NCBI GenBank assembly: GCA_965261915.1
Contig: CBDHDW010000013.1
Coordinates: 1,302,001-1,366,000, forward strand
Source: JAIBDK01 sp965261915
GTDB lineage: Bacteria; Pseudomonadota; Gammaproteobacteria; Arenicellales; Poriferihabitantaceae
Direction of reading: 5' to 3'
Length of the DNA stretch: 64,000 nt
Positions 26,164-35,875 of this stretch are shown one piece after another; the stretch's first letter is position 1, and every line of letters starts with the position of its first letter. The notes under the pieces are model-generated. The model did no database searches, was not told the origin of the DNA, and was given only the letters and a program-made list of their open reading frames with translations. The position numbers and the translations under genes were made by a program.

Positions 26164-26305
26164 TTTTTTGTTGATGTTGAATTTAGTTTTACAGCACAAG
26201 CTGTTGTTTTAATTGTGCACTAAATCACGAAAGCGTTCGATATACTGGAAGCCGGTTAAAAACATTGGAATGCGGTTAAATTATAGCCTAAAATCTGCCA
26301 AATCC

Positions 26306-26319
26306 TGACTATTTGGTCA
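26306..26319 (+). promoter_or_regulatory. RutR-type operator upstream of the importer
   Basis: TGACTATTTGGTCA closely fits the palindrome TTGACCANNTGGTCAA known for Escherichia coli RutR, with one mismatch in the left arm. It is 60 bp before the importer ATPase and in the divergent region shared with the deaminase. A RutR-like TetR protein is encoded at 31188. Confidence 0.6.
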
Positions 26320-26380
26320 AACTTTGATCAGACATTACAATTGGTTTTTTTACAGAAAACAAACTGCCGGTTCAGCACCA

Positions 26381-27928
26381 ATGCCAGACTCCAATAATCT
26401 GCTTGAGCTTCAGGCGATGACAAAAACCTTTCCGGGTGTTATCGCCAATGACGCGGTTGATTTAAAAGTACAGGCAGGAGAAATTCACGCTTTGCTCGGT
26501 GAAAACGGTGCGGGTAAGTCTACGCTGGTAAAAATGATTTACGGGGTGTTGAAGTCGGATTCAGGGAATTTGATATGGTGCGAAAGTCCGACAGAGGTAG
26601 CTAGCCCCGCAGTGGCAAGAAAGCTCGGTATCGCTATGGTGTTCCAGCATTTTTCGCTTTTTGATTCGATGTCAGTTTTAGAGAATATTGCGCTAGGCAT
26701 GGAATCGGATATATCGCACGCCGAGCTTGAAGAAAAAATTGTCGATATCTCTAATCGTTATGGATCACCGCTGGATCCGAGTCGACACGTTTACACGTTG
26801 TCGGTTGGCGAGCGACAGCGCATAGAAATTATTCGATGCCTGTTGCAGGATCCAAAACTATTGATCATGGACGAGCCAACCTCGGTGCTGACACCTCAGG
26901 AAGTTACCCGACTTTTTGAAACTTTACGTCGATTGTCGAATGAAGGCGTATCGATTTTGTATATCAGTCACAAACTCGATGAAATTAAGGCATTGTGCCG
27001 GTCTGCGACGATACTGCGGAACGGTAAGGTGGTTGATTCGGTCGCTGTGGCGAGTGAAACAACGAATAGTTTGGCGGCTTTGATGATGGGTGAAGAGTTG
27101 CAGTTGTCTGAACGACAAACATCACATGATATCGGGGAGGTTCGTCTGGAGATAGCGGGACTGAACAGACCCGCTGTTGATCAGTTTGATATTAGCTTGA
27201 AGGACATTAATCTCAACGTGCGCAGCGGCGAAATTGTCGGTATAGCCGGTGTTGCCGGAAATGGACAGGATGAACTGCTTAAGGCGTTAAATGGCGAAGA
27301 AATTAATTCCGTCGCTGAGTCGATAAAAATCGATGGCAGGGACTGTGGAAAGCTGGGCTGCAATAAACGCCGGGAACTGGGAATGGCGTCTATACCGGAA
27401 GAGCGTCTGGGTCATGGAGCCGTTCCCGGCTTAAGCCTGATTGACAACGGGTTGCTTACGGCGTTTCAAAGACTGAATCTACAAAACTTTGGATTTATCA
27501 ACTATCAAAGCTGTCGGGATTTTTGTGAGAAAGTCATTAGTGGATTCAACGTCAAGTCGAATGGTTCAACTGCGCAAGCCGGCAGTTTATCCGGCGGTAA
27601 TCTGCAAAAGTTTATTGTTGGGAGAGAAATTAGTCAGGCGCCCACTGTTCTCGTAGTATCTCAACCCACCTGGGGTGTTGATGCGGGTGCGGCGCAGACA
27701 ATTCATGATGAATTGCGCAAACTGGCTGCCAACGGCAGCGCCGTGCTGGTGATTTCCCAGGATATCGATGAGTTAATGCGGATTAGTGATCGCATTACCG
27801 CGATATGTGCCGGGGAGTTGTCTGAACCGTCAAATATAGAGGATATTACGATCGAGCAGATTGGTTTGATGATGGCAGGGGTGAACGCTAATTCCACCGA
27901 ATCTGTGGTTGAGGCGGCACCGATCTAA
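26381..27928 (+). CDS. Purine/nucleoside ABC transporter ATPase (two ABC domains)
   Basis: About 515-aa fused ATPase of the BMP-type (CUT2-like) nucleoside/purine importer. The first domain has G-E-N-G-A-G-K-S-T and L-S-V-G-E-R-Q-R; the second has a degenerate P-loop (G-V-A-G-N-G-Q) with L-S-G-G-N-L-Q-K, as usual in this class. Walker B is L-L-I-M-D-E-P-T. I start at ATG 26381 (M-P-D-S-N-N); codons upstream overlap the operator region. It ends one base before the first permease start. Confidence 0.88.
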   Translation: MPDSNNLLELQAMTKTFPGVIANDAVDLKVQAGEIHALLGENGAGKSTLVKMIYGVLKSDSGNLIWCESPTEVASPAVARKLGIAMVFQHFSLFDSMSVLENIALGMESDISHAELEEKIVDISNRYGSPLDPSRHVYTLSVGERQRIEIIRCLLQDPKLLIMDEPTSVLTPQEVTRLFETLRRLSNEGVSILYISHKLDEIKALCRSATILRNGKVVDSVAVASETTNSLAALMMGEELQLSERQTSHDIGEVRLEIAGLNRPAVDQFDISLKDINLNVRSGEIVGIAGVAGNGQDELLKALNGEEINSVAESIKIDGRDCGKLGCNKRRELGMASIPEERLGHGAVPGLSLIDNGLLTAFQRLNLQNFGFINYQSCRDFCEKVISGFNVKSNGSTAQAGSLSGGNLQKFIVGREISQAPTVLVVSQPTWGVDAGAAQTIHDELRKLAANGSAVLVISQDIDELMRISDRITAICAGELSEPSNIEDITIEQIGLMMAGVNANSTESVVEAAPI

Positions 27929-27929
27929 A

Positions 27930-29021
27930 ATGATTTTTTCACTCGTGAAACGTGCAGAGCAGTCTCGATCGATGGTATACGTATCGCCGTTGATCGCATT
28001 GCTGTGTACGCTCATTTCCGGGATTAGCCTGTTTGTCATCCTCGGTGTAGAGCCGTCGGCAGCCCTGTACGCTTTTTTTGTCGAACCGCTTACATCCGGT
28101 TATGGCTGGGCTGAACTCGGTGTCAAAGCAACCCCGCTGATATTGATCGGTGTGGCGTTATCGATCAGCTTTCGGGCTGGGGTATGGAATATTGGAGCAG
28201 AAGGTCAGCTCACACTGGGTGCGATTTGCGGCGGTGGAATCGCACTTTGGTTGTACGATGTCGATTCGATATTGGTGCTGCCACTGATGATGATTTGTGG
28301 CGTTCTGGGCGGGATGCTTTGGGCAGCGATTCCGGCGTTTTTGAAAACGCGCTTTAACGCAAATGAAATCCTCACCAGTTTGATGCTGACCTATGTGGCC
28401 ACCCTGTTGCTGAGTTTGCTGGTACACGGCCCGTGGCGTGATCCCGATGGTTTTAATTTTCCTGAATCCAGAATATTTAGTGACTCAGCTACGCTGCCTA
28501 CAATTTGGTCTGGAACGCGATTACATCTTGGTTGGTTGTTTGCTATCGCCGCAGTAGCGGCCAGCTGGGTTATGGTGTCGCGTACTATCATTGGATTTCA
28601 GGTCAAGGTTATCGGTGAAGCGCCTCAGGCCGGACGCCATGCTGGTTTCAGCGTCAATAATATAGTCTGGTTTACGTTATTATTTGGTGGGGCAATGGCC
28701 GGCCTGGCAGGATTGTTTGAGGTCGCAGGCCCAATAGGACAACTACTACCCAGTATTTCTCCAGGCTACGGCTTCACCGCAATTATTGTCGCATTCGTTG
28801 GTCGTTTACACCCTGTTGGGGTGTTTTTTGCAGGATTACTGATTGCCTTGTCCTACCTTGGCGGAGAATCGGCACAAATCACCATGAATTTACCGCTGGC
28901 TGTGACGGGTGTATTTCAGGGGATGCTGTTATTTTTTCTGCTTGCCTGTGATGTCTTGATTGCATACAAAATCAAGATTAACCTGCCCGGAAGTATAGCT
29001 TCGGAGACCAACAATGGCTGA
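27930..29021 (+). CDS. Purine/nucleoside ABC transporter permease 1
   Basis: Inner-membrane permease of the BPD_transp_2 family, about 363 aa, with roughly ten hydrophobic spans. Its motif F-R-A-G-V-W-N-I-G-A-E-G-Q-L is the signature of BMP-linked permeases, and the coupling region R-H-A-G-F-S is present. It follows the ATPase by one base. The next permease starts 8 bp before its stop. Confidence 0.88.
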   Translation: MIFSLVKRAEQSRSMVYVSPLIALLCTLISGISLFVILGVEPSAALYAFFVEPLTSGYGWAELGVKATPLILIGVALSISFRAGVWNIGAEGQLTLGAICGGGIALWLYDVDSILVLPLMMICGVLGGMLWAAIPAFLKTRFNANEILTSLMLTYVATLLLSLLVHGPWRDPDGFNFPESRIFSDSATLPTIWSGTRLHLGWLFAIAAVAASWVMVSRTIIGFQVKVIGEAPQAGRHAGFSVNNIVWFTLLFGGAMAGLAGLFEVAGPIGQLLPSISPGYGFTAIIVAFVGRLHPVGVFFAGLLIALSYLGGESAQITMNLPLAVTGVFQGMLLFFLLACDVLIAYKIKINLPGSIASETNNG

Positions 29022-29937
29022 TATCTGGATCGCCGCAATTTTGACCATCATTACCGCTGCAACGCCGTTAGTATACGCAGCGCTGGGTGAAATGATTACA
29101 GAAAAAGCCGGCGTACTGAATCTCGGTGTTGAAGGTATGTTATTGATTGGGGCGGTTTGTGGTTTTGCTGCGGTGAATGCCACCGATAGTGCCGCAATCG
29201 GAATTCTCGCCGGTATGCTGGCAGGTGCTGGATTGTCTTTGATATTCGCTGTACTGGTATTGGGTTTTCAATCCACGCAGGTCGCAACCGGACTAGCGCT
29301 AACCATATTCGGCATTGGTATCAGTGCGCTTATCGGGCAGGATTTGGTGGGCATTGCCTACCAGGGTCTGCCCAAAATCCACATGCCATTGTTATCCTCA
29401 ATTCCGGTTCTCGGCACGCTGTTTTTCCAGCATGATATTCTGGTATACGGCTCGTTTGTACTCATATTTCTGGTTAGCTGGTTTCTGAAAAAAACACGTG
29501 GCGGGCTCATATTGCGGGCGGTGGGTGATTGCCATGACGCTGCCCACGCCATTGGCTATTCCGTTATCGGAATTCGTTACATGGCAATACTGTTTGGCGG
29601 TGCCATGTCTGGACTGGCGGGTGCGTATTTATCTTTATCCTATTCACCGCTCTGGATTGAGAATATGAGCGCAGGCCGTGGCTGGATCGCGCTGGCACTG
29701 GTTGTTTTTGCCACCTGGCGGCCATGGAGGGTGTTTGTTGGCGCCTATTTATTTGGCGGCATCACAATTTTACAGTTACATGCTCAAGCGATTGGCATTG
29801 GTGTACCGGCTCAGGTGATGTCAATGCTGCCGTATTTGGCAACGATTGCTGTGTTAGTGGTTATTTCACGTGACCACAATAAAATTAAGCTGAATGCGCC
29901 GGCCTGTATCGGAAAACCATTTCATCCTACGTCTTGA
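29014..29937 (+). CDS. Purine/nucleoside ABC transporter permease 2
   Basis: Second BPD_transp_2 permease, 307 aa. It has the family motif K-A-G-V-L-N-L-G-V-E-G-M-L near residue 30 and multiple transmembrane helices. It overlaps permease 1 by 8 bp and is followed by the binding-protein gene after 76 bp. The pair forms the membrane channel. Confidence 0.88.
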   Translation: MADIWIAAILTIITAATPLVYAALGEMITEKAGVLNLGVEGMLLIGAVCGFAAVNATDSAAIGILAGMLAGAGLSLIFAVLVLGFQSTQVATGLALTIFGIGISALIGQDLVGIAYQGLPKIHMPLLSSIPVLGTLFFQHDILVYGSFVLIFLVSWFLKKTRGGLILRAVGDCHDAAHAIGYSVIGIRYMAILFGGAMSGLAGAYLSLSYSPLWIENMSAGRGWIALALVVFATWRPWRVFVGAYLFGGITILQLHAQAIGIGVPAQVMSMLPYLATIAVLVVISRDHNKIKLNAPACIGKPFHPTS

Positions 29938-30013
29938 GGCGGGTTAAAATTGGCAGTGTTGAAACCATTTCTACAAAACGTTGTTTATTTACTATATTAA
30001 GGAGAAAACGCAT

Positions 30014-31096
30014 ATGAAAAATTTTATATTAACCAAACTCCGCGCCGTTGCTTTGGCAATTGGCGCGGCAATGATATTTGGATCGCCATTGGCTATTTCG
30101 GCTGATGCCAAAGTGGGCTTTGTTTACGTTGGTCCGGTCGGTGATCATGGTTGGACTTATCGCCATGACCTGGGTCGCCAGGCGGTTGAAAACGAAACCG
30201 GTGCAGCCGCCACGTTTGTTGAAAGCGTTGATGAAGGCGCAGATGCTGAGCGTGTAATCCGAAAACTGGCATCAAGCGGACACAACATCATTTTCACAAC
30301 CTCGTTCGGTTATATGAACCCGACTCTGAAAGTGGCAAAGCAGTTTCCAGATGTAAAATTTGAACACGCCACCGGATACAAGCAGGCAGATAACATGAGT
30401 ACCTACTCAGGTCGTTTCTACGAAGGACGCGCCGTTATTGGAACCATTGCAGGGCACATGAGTCAGTCCGGAATCGTAGGTTATATTGCTTCTTTCCCGA
30501 TTCCAGAAGTCGTACGCGGTATCAACGCCTTTACCCTTGCTATGCAGAAAATTAACCCGGATGCGGTAGTTAAAGTGGTTTGGGTTAACTCCTGGTACGA
30601 TCCTGGTAAAGAAGGCGATGCTGCCAAAGCGTTGATTGATCAGGGTGCGGACATGATTACCCAACACACCGACTCACCTGCTCCGCTTCAAGTGGCAGAA
30701 CAACGCGGTGTTCACGGTTTTGGTCAAGCGTCAGATATGAGCGCATTCGCTCCTAACGCCCAGCTGACTGCAATCATTGACGACTGGGACCCATACTATG
30801 TTGCTCGCGTTAAAGCGGTAATGGACGGCACATGGGAATCTGGTGATACCTGGCATGGCTTGAAAGAAGGTATGGTAGCGATGGCTCCGTACGGAGATGC
30901 CGTTCCCGCTGATGTTCGTGCCGCTGCGGATGCGGTAAGAGAAGGAATCATTGCCGGAACTCAACATCCATTCGACGGCCCAATCTCCAATCAGGCTGGA
31001 GAGCAGGTCATCGGCTCAGGTGAAACGCTGGATGATGGAGTGCTACTGGGAATGGACTGGTACGTTCAGGGAGTTCGGGGCGAATTGGGTCAGTAA
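30014..31096 (+). CDS. BMP-family substrate-binding protein
   Basis: 360-aa periplasmic binding protein of the basic membrane protein (PnrA-like) family, which binds nucleosides or purines in known members. A signal peptide is present and ends near P-L-A-I-S-A-D-A. It has no lipobox cysteine, so it is probably soluble, unlike many BMP lipoproteins. Mature-domain motifs are V-G-F-V-Y-V-G-P-V-G-D-H-G-W-T and A-D-M-I-T-Q-H-T-D-S. AAGGAG lies upstream of the start I chose. A terminator follows. Confidence 0.88.
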   Translation: MKNFILTKLRAVALAIGAAMIFGSPLAISADAKVGFVYVGPVGDHGWTYRHDLGRQAVENETGAAATFVESVDEGADAERVIRKLASSGHNIIFTTSFGYMNPTLKVAKQFPDVKFEHATGYKQADNMSTYSGRFYEGRAVIGTIAGHMSQSGIVGYIASFPIPEVVRGINAFTLAMQKINPDAVVKVVWVNSWYDPGKEGDAAKALIDQGADMITQHTDSPAPLQVAEQRGVHGFGQASDMSAFAPNAQLTAIIDDWDPYYVARVKAVMDGTWESGDTWHGLKEGMVAMAPYGDAVPADVRAAADAVREGIIAGTQHPFDGPISNQAGEQVIGSGETLDDGVLLGMDWYVQGVRGELGQ

Positions 31097-31114
31097 GGCA
31101 AATTGTGGTTTAGC

Positions 31115-31142
31115 AAAGCCTCTCTGTATGAGGGGCTTTTTG
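31115..31142 (+). terminator. Rho-independent terminator after the importer operon
   Basis: AAAGCCTCTC (31115-31124) pairs with GAGGGGCTTT (31130-31139) with one G-U pair and a 5-nt loop, followed by TT. It separates the importer from the regulator and catabolic genes. Confidence 0.85.
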
Positions 31143-31187
31143 TCTGAAGAACACGTGATATTTTACGTTTACTCGGAATTCTAAAAT

Positions 31188-31850
31188 ATGGCGCAAGCAG
31201 CGCTAAATATCCGTAAAACCTCCTTATTAGGAGAGCAGCAGATGAAATTGATATTATCTGCCGCTGAACAGGAATTCGAACGACACAGTTATGATGGTGC
31301 GCGAATGCAGCGAATAGCGGACATCGCAGAATTGGCGAAATCTAACGTGCATTACTATTATGGGAGTAAACGGGCTCTATATAATGCGGTTCTCGAAGAT
31401 GTTGTAACGCTTTGGGATCAGGCATTTGAATCCCTGAACCCAGAAGATGATCCACGACTCGTGCTAAGTCAATTTGTCAGGAAAAAGGTCGAGTTCACTC
31501 GACTGTATCCCCAGGCAACCCGGATCTTTGTTAGCGAAATGCTGCACGGCGCACCGCGCCTCAGTTTCGATCTGAATGAAAAGATGAGCCGTTGGACAAG
31601 GGAGCGAGCGGCGGTAATTGAGCGCTGGGTGAAGCGGGGGAAAATTCGTAACGTCGACCCGTACCACCTGATTTTTATGATCTGGTCAAGCACGCAACAC
31701 TATGCGCAGGCTGAGACTCAAATAAAATCGGTTTACGGTAAAAATGTATTGCGCAAACCGGATTACGACTCACAGGCCAAATCAATCACCGAAATGGTGC
31801 TCAGAATATGCGGACTGGATGCTGAGTCAAAATTAATTTCTCAACGCTGA
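31188..31850 (+). CDS. TetR-family regulator, RutR-like
   Basis: 220-aa TetR regulator. The N-terminal helix-turn-helix includes A-R-M-Q-R-I-A-D-I-A, followed by K-S-N-V-H-Y-Y-Y-G-S-K. The C-terminal part has the RutR/YcdC-type pattern (R-I-F-V-S-E-M-L-H-G-A-P, F-M-I-W-S-S-T-Q-H-Y-A). RutR senses uracil and controls pyrimidine and purine genes. Here the regulator lies between a purine importer and the urate pathway, with a RutR-type site at 26306, so it likely controls these operons. It ends 10 bp before puuD. Confidence 0.85.
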   Translation: MAQAALNIRKTSLLGEQQMKLILSAAEQEFERHSYDGARMQRIADIAELAKSNVHYYYGSKRALYNAVLEDVVTLWDQAFESLNPEDDPRLVLSQFVRKKVEFTRLYPQATRIFVSEMLHGAPRLSFDLNEKMSRWTRERAAVIERWVKRGKIRNVDPYHLIFMIWSSTQHYAQAETQIKSVYGKNVLRKPDYDSQAKSITEMVLRICGLDAESKLISQR

Positions 31851-31860
31851 AGCAGTCATA

Positions 31861-33057
31861 ATGGAAAATCATATTTACGAATGGCTGAACCTGCTGATTC
31901 GCTGGATACACTTCATCGTTGGTGTCGCCTGGATTGGCGCATCATTTTATTTTAATTGGCTGGAAAACAATCTGAATCGAAAACCACCGCAAGATTCCGG
32001 GATTGCCGGAAATTTATGGGCGCTCCACGGAGGCGGTTTTTATCATCTAAAAAAATACAAAACCGGACCGAATCAGCTTCCCGAGCAATTGCACTGGTTT
32101 AAATGGGAGGCCTATACCACCTGGTTGAGCGGTATGACCTTGTTGATCGTTATCTATTACTTCAACGCAAGGTTATATCTGATTGATCCATCTGTCCGGG
32201 ATCTCACTGCGGCCAAGGCCATCGTTATTTCCATTGTTAGCATTTTCGGGTCCTGGTTTATTTATGATGCATTGTGTCGCAGCAAGCTGAAAGATCACCC
32301 GATCAATTTGGCGGCAGCGCTGTTCCTGTTTCTGGGTTTGTTGGCGCTATTCTTAGCCCACGCATTTAGTGGTCGTGCAGCCTATATTCATGTAGGTGCG
32401 GCCATTGGTACGATGATGGTGGGTAATGTGTTCTTTATCATCATTCCCGGTCAACGAGAAATGGTAAATGCGCTGACCGAAGGTCGAACTCTGGAGCCTG
32501 AATACGGACCGCGGGGTTTGTTACGGTCGACACACAACAACTACCTGACACTACCGGTATTGTTCATTATGATCAGCAATCATTTCCCTTCTACCTACGG
32601 TCACGGTTGGAACTGGTTGGTACTAATTTTGTTGTCGGTAATTAGCGTTTCTGTTCGCAGTTACTTTAATTTTAGGGGGATAATGAAGCGTTTGTGGTGG
32701 ATTTTACCTGCGGCATTTACGGCGATGTTGCTTGTGATGTGGTGGACTGCGCCTAAATCGATTGCTGTTGAACAAACGTCTGTTTCAACTGCAGAGATTA
32801 GCGAGAAAGCGTTTGCTGTTATTGGAGAAAAATGTACGGGTTGCCATTCCAAAAACCCAACGCAAGCCGGGTTTTCATCACCGCCTGCAGGGCTGGTTTT
32901 AGATAACCAGGATCAACTACGCCTGAATTCAGATAAAGTATATCAGGCAGCAGTGGTTACTCGCACCATGCCAATCGGTAATTTGACGGGTATTACGGAA
33001 CAAGAGCGCGGCCAAATCGCGGCATGGTATTCGAGTATTGATCGGAGTAAAGAATGA
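31861..33057 (+). CDS. puuD: Urate hydroxylase PuuD (membrane-bound, cytochrome c fused)
   Basis: 398-aa integral membrane protein with about eight hydrophobic spans (start R-W-I-H-F-I-V-G-V-A-W-I-G-A-S-F-Y-F). A C-terminal cytochrome c domain has haem site C-T-G-C-H near residue 325 and an axial Met in R-T-M-P-I-G. PuuD oxidises urate to 5-hydroxyisourate, with electrons passing to the cytochrome chain rather than to O2 as in soluble uricase. Its stop overlaps the start of the allantoinase gene (ATGA). No 5-hydroxyisourate hydrolase or OHCU decarboxylase gene is adjacent. Confidence 0.9.
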   Translation: MENHIYEWLNLLIRWIHFIVGVAWIGASFYFNWLENNLNRKPPQDSGIAGNLWALHGGGFYHLKKYKTGPNQLPEQLHWFKWEAYTTWLSGMTLLIVIYYFNARLYLIDPSVRDLTAAKAIVISIVSIFGSWFIYDALCRSKLKDHPINLAAALFLFLGLLALFLAHAFSGRAAYIHVGAAIGTMMVGNVFFIIIPGQREMVNALTEGRTLEPEYGPRGLLRSTHNNYLTLPVLFIMISNHFPSTYGHGWNWLVLILLSVISVSVRSYFNFRGIMKRLWWILPAAFTAMLLVMWWTAPKSIAVEQTSVSTAEISEKAFAVIGEKCTGCHSKNPTQAGFSSPPAGLVLDNQDQLRLNSDKVYQAAVVTRTMPIGNLTGITEQERGQIAAWYSSIDRSKE

Positions 33058-33956
33058 CTTATCCCCGAGATATGATCGGATATGGTGACAGCCCCCCGCA
33101 CCCTCAATGGCCCAATGGGGCGCGTATTGCGGTTCAATTTGTTGTGAACTATGAGGAAGGGGGCGAGAACAATGTTTTACATGGAGATGCTGGGTCTGAA
33201 GCCTTTCTTTCTGAAATCGTCGGTGCGCAAAGTTACGAAAATAGCCGACACATGAATATGGAGTCGATCTATGAATTCGGTTCCAGAGCAGGTTTCTGGC
33301 GATTGCACCGTATGTTTACCAACCGCAACATCCCGGTCACCGTTTTTGGCGTTGCCATGGCACTTGAACGCAACCAATCTGCGGTGGATTCGATGTTAAA
33401 AAGTGATTGGGAAATAGCAAGTCATGGCTATCGATGGATTGATTACCAGTTTCTCCCGGAAGCACTCGAACGTGAGCATTTGCATACTGCCATTGAGATC
33501 CATGAACGGGTTACCGGAACCAAACCGCAAGGGTTTTATCTGGGCCGTACCAGTCCTAATACCTTAAGGCTAAGCGCAGAGTTCGATTGCTTTCGATATA
33601 GTGCGGATAGTTATGCAGATGAGTTGCCTTACTGGAATACGGCTTTTGATAAACCGTTATTAATGGTTCCCTATACCCTCGATGTAAATGACATGCAGTT
33701 TGCCACGAATCAGGGTTTCAATTCCGGGGATCAGTTTTACAGCTACCTGAAAGATTCTTTTGATTGTTTGTATGCTGAAGGAGAAAATCACCCAAAAATG
33801 ATGTCAATCGGTTTGCATTGTCGATTGGCAGGAAGGCCAGGGCGTGCAGCCGCACTGGGACGATTTCTTGACTATATTCAAAACCATGATCAGGTTTGGC
33901 TTACCCGTCGAATCGATATCGCTAACCACTGGAGACAATACTTTAATCATGACTGA
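33054..33956 (+). CDS. puuE: Allantoinase PuuE (polysaccharide-deacetylase type)
   Basis: 300-aa metal-independent allantoinase of the PuuE family, hydrolysing allantoin to allantoate. Motifs are Y-P-R-D-M-I-G-Y-G near the start, V-V-N-Y-E-E-G-G-E, Y-E-F-G-S-R-A-G-F-W-R and S-H-G-Y-R-W-I-D-Y. It overlaps puuD by ATGA, and the allantoicase start lies 8 bp inside its 3' end, so the three are translated as a coupled operon. Confidence 0.92.
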   Translation: MTYPRDMIGYGDSPPHPQWPNGARIAVQFVVNYEEGGENNVLHGDAGSEAFLSEIVGAQSYENSRHMNMESIYEFGSRAGFWRLHRMFTNRNIPVTVFGVAMALERNQSAVDSMLKSDWEIASHGYRWIDYQFLPEALEREHLHTAIEIHERVTGTKPQGFYLGRTSPNTLRLSAEFDCFRYSADSYADELPYWNTAFDKPLLMVPYTLDVNDMQFATNQGFNSGDQFYSYLKDSFDCLYAEGENHPKMMSIGLHCRLAGRPGRAAALGRFLDYIQNHDQVWLTRRIDIANHWRQYFNHD

Positions 33957-34929
33957 TTTTGCAAAACGCTGGGTCAATTTAGCCTCTGCAAAGCTAGGCG
34001 CCAGGGCGATATCCTGTAGCGACGACTTTTTCGCGCCGATGGATCGAATGCTGAAGGATGAAGCCCCCGTATTCATAGATGGAAAATACGATGAGCACGG
34101 CAAATGGATGGACGGCTGGGAGTCGCGCCGCAAACGCATACCCGGCAATGACTGGTGCATCGTTCGTTTGGCCAAGCCAGGTGTCATTCATGGTGTGGAA
34201 ATTGATACTGCCTTTTTCACAGGGAACTATCCTCCGGCTGCATCCATTGATGCTTGCCACTTTGACGGAGATGATCCCGGTGGCGAAGCGCACTGGGTTG
34301 AGATTATTCCGCAGTCGGTGCTGGGCGGAGACAGCGAACATCAATACGCAGTGGCGAGTGATACCGTTTTCACCCACGTTCGGGTGAAGATATATCCGGA
34401 CGGCGGAATCGCCAGATTGCGGGTGTTTGCCGAGCCGAGAGTGGATTGGGGGAAGATTGCAGATGGTGAACGGGTCGACATCGCCGCGGCGTTAAACGGC
34501 GGTGTTGCATTGGCGTGTAACAACGAGCATTACGGTTCGATTCGATACCTGTTAACCCCGGGCCGCGGTGAAAATATGGGTGATGGTTGGGAGACTCGAC
34601 GTCGAAGGGAACCGGGAAACGACTGGGTTGTGATTGTGCTCGCAAAGGCGGGTGCGGTGAAGCAAGTCGAAGTTGATACTGCACACTTCAAGGGAAATTA
34701 CCCGGATAGTTGCAGTATGCTGGGGGCCAATCTGGATTTAGTGAATCTCAATACGATAGAAACTGAGAGTGAGTCTTGGGAAGAGTTATTGCCCAGAGTG
34801 AAACTTGAGGCGGATAAACAACATTTTTTTGCTGATGAGTTAAAAGATATTGGAAATATCACCCACATTCGGATCAACATATTTCCTGATGGCGGTTTGA
34901 GTCGGATCAGAGTGCTGGCCGAGGTTTAG
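33949..34929 (+). CDS. alc: Allantoicase
   Basis: 326-aa allantoicase, hydrolysing allantoate to ureidoglycolate and urea. It is built from two homologous jelly-roll repeats: G-W-E-S-R-R-K-R with P-G-N-D-W (about 53-66) and G-W-E-T-R-R-R-R-E with P-G-N-D-W (about 210-224). Each is followed by a V-D-T-A-x-F-x-G-N-Y-P motif. I set the start at ATG 33949, inside the puuE end; a longer frame upstream is only overlap. No urease genes are in view. Confidence 0.92.
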   Translation: MTDFAKRWVNLASAKLGARAISCSDDFFAPMDRMLKDEAPVFIDGKYDEHGKWMDGWESRRKRIPGNDWCIVRLAKPGVIHGVEIDTAFFTGNYPPAASIDACHFDGDDPGGEAHWVEIIPQSVLGGDSEHQYAVASDTVFTHVRVKIYPDGGIARLRVFAEPRVDWGKIADGERVDIAAALNGGVALACNNEHYGSIRYLLTPGRGENMGDGWETRRRREPGNDWVVIVLAKAGAVKQVEVDTAHFKGNYPDSCSMLGANLDLVNLNTIETESESWEELLPRVKLEADKQHFFADELKDIGNITHIRINIFPDGGLSRIRVLAEV

Positions 34930-34971
34930 AAAGCGAAAGCGTAAGAAGACTTAAATTATCGTCATTACAAA

Positions 34972-35469
34972 ATGACCAACCTGCAATCAATGCCGCTAAC
35001 AGCCGAAAATTTTTCGCCGTTCGGCGAGGTTATTGAACTGGAATCAGCCCGGCAAATACTCATCAATCAGGGACTAACGACTCGATTTCATGATTTATTA
35101 TCTATCGATGTAAAAGATCAGCAGGGTCATGCGATTGTAAACGTGTTTCGCACCTCTCCGCTGCCATTGCCGCATCGGGTTATCACTATGGAGCGCCATC
35201 CGCTAGGGAGTCAGGCGTTTTTACCAATGGCGTCACATCCGTTTTTGATATTAGTCGCGCTACCCGGAGATACGATCACAGCGGGCGATTTGAAGTTATT
35301 TCGAACTAACGGAAAGCAGGGGATCAATTTCTTTAAAAATACCTGGCATCATTTTCAAATTGTTCTGGGTCACACTCAGGACTTTTTGGTTATTGATCGT
35401 GGTGGAGCTGGCAATAACCTGCAGGAACTGGATATTGAAGAAATCGTCTGGATTGCTGCACCGAGCTAA
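34972..35469 (+). CDS. allA: Ureidoglycolate lyase AllA
   Basis: 165-aa cupin-fold enzyme splitting ureidoglycolate to glyoxylate and urea. Family features are the N-terminal P-L-T-A-E-N-F-S-P-F-G-E-V-I, the M-E-R-H-P-L-G-S-Q-A-F-L-P motif and the W-H-H-F cupin strand. It is 42 bp after allantoicase. Its glyoxylate would feed malate synthase G, whose gene lies beyond the repeat-rich island at 54431. Confidence 0.92.
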   Translation: MTNLQSMPLTAENFSPFGEVIELESARQILINQGLTTRFHDLLSIDVKDQQGHAIVNVFRTSPLPLPHRVITMERHPLGSQAFLPMASHPFLILVALPGDTITAGDLKLFRTNGKQGINFFKNTWHHFQIVLGHTQDFLVIDRGGAGNNLQELDIEEIVWIAAPS

Positions 35470-35875
35470 CACGTTTTCAAACCCTCAAACACCAGATTCG
35501 GTTATAACTCGTTAGTTATCAGCCATCAGTGGAAAATTGAAAATGGAGAATGCGGCAGAGGATGAGTATGGCAGTCCCCAATCCAATTTCCGTCATTCCT
35601 CGGAAGCAGGAATCCAGTGAAACAGCCAATCCTCTTATCCATCCATGTAAATGCTCTTCGGCGATCATCGGGCAATGGACGGTGAATTGATAATTGGAAA
35701 TGATGGTTAGGTTTTGAAAGTGGAAGTCTCGGAAGTGTGGGGTTGGTATCGCCCGTGTACACGATAACCATGCTAAATAGCATCCTGATTGAGCAACACC
35801 CAACGAGTCAGAATGACTTCGTATCATGGACGAAAATCATTGAGGAAAATCATTGTGAGTATCCATGATGATTTG

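Noticed and set aside
35519..35827. 102-aa minus-strand frame present twice (also 41407-41715)
   Set aside because: It lies wholly in the duplicated repeat region, contains REP-like sequence and has no ribosome site or domain; its conservation is due to the duplication.
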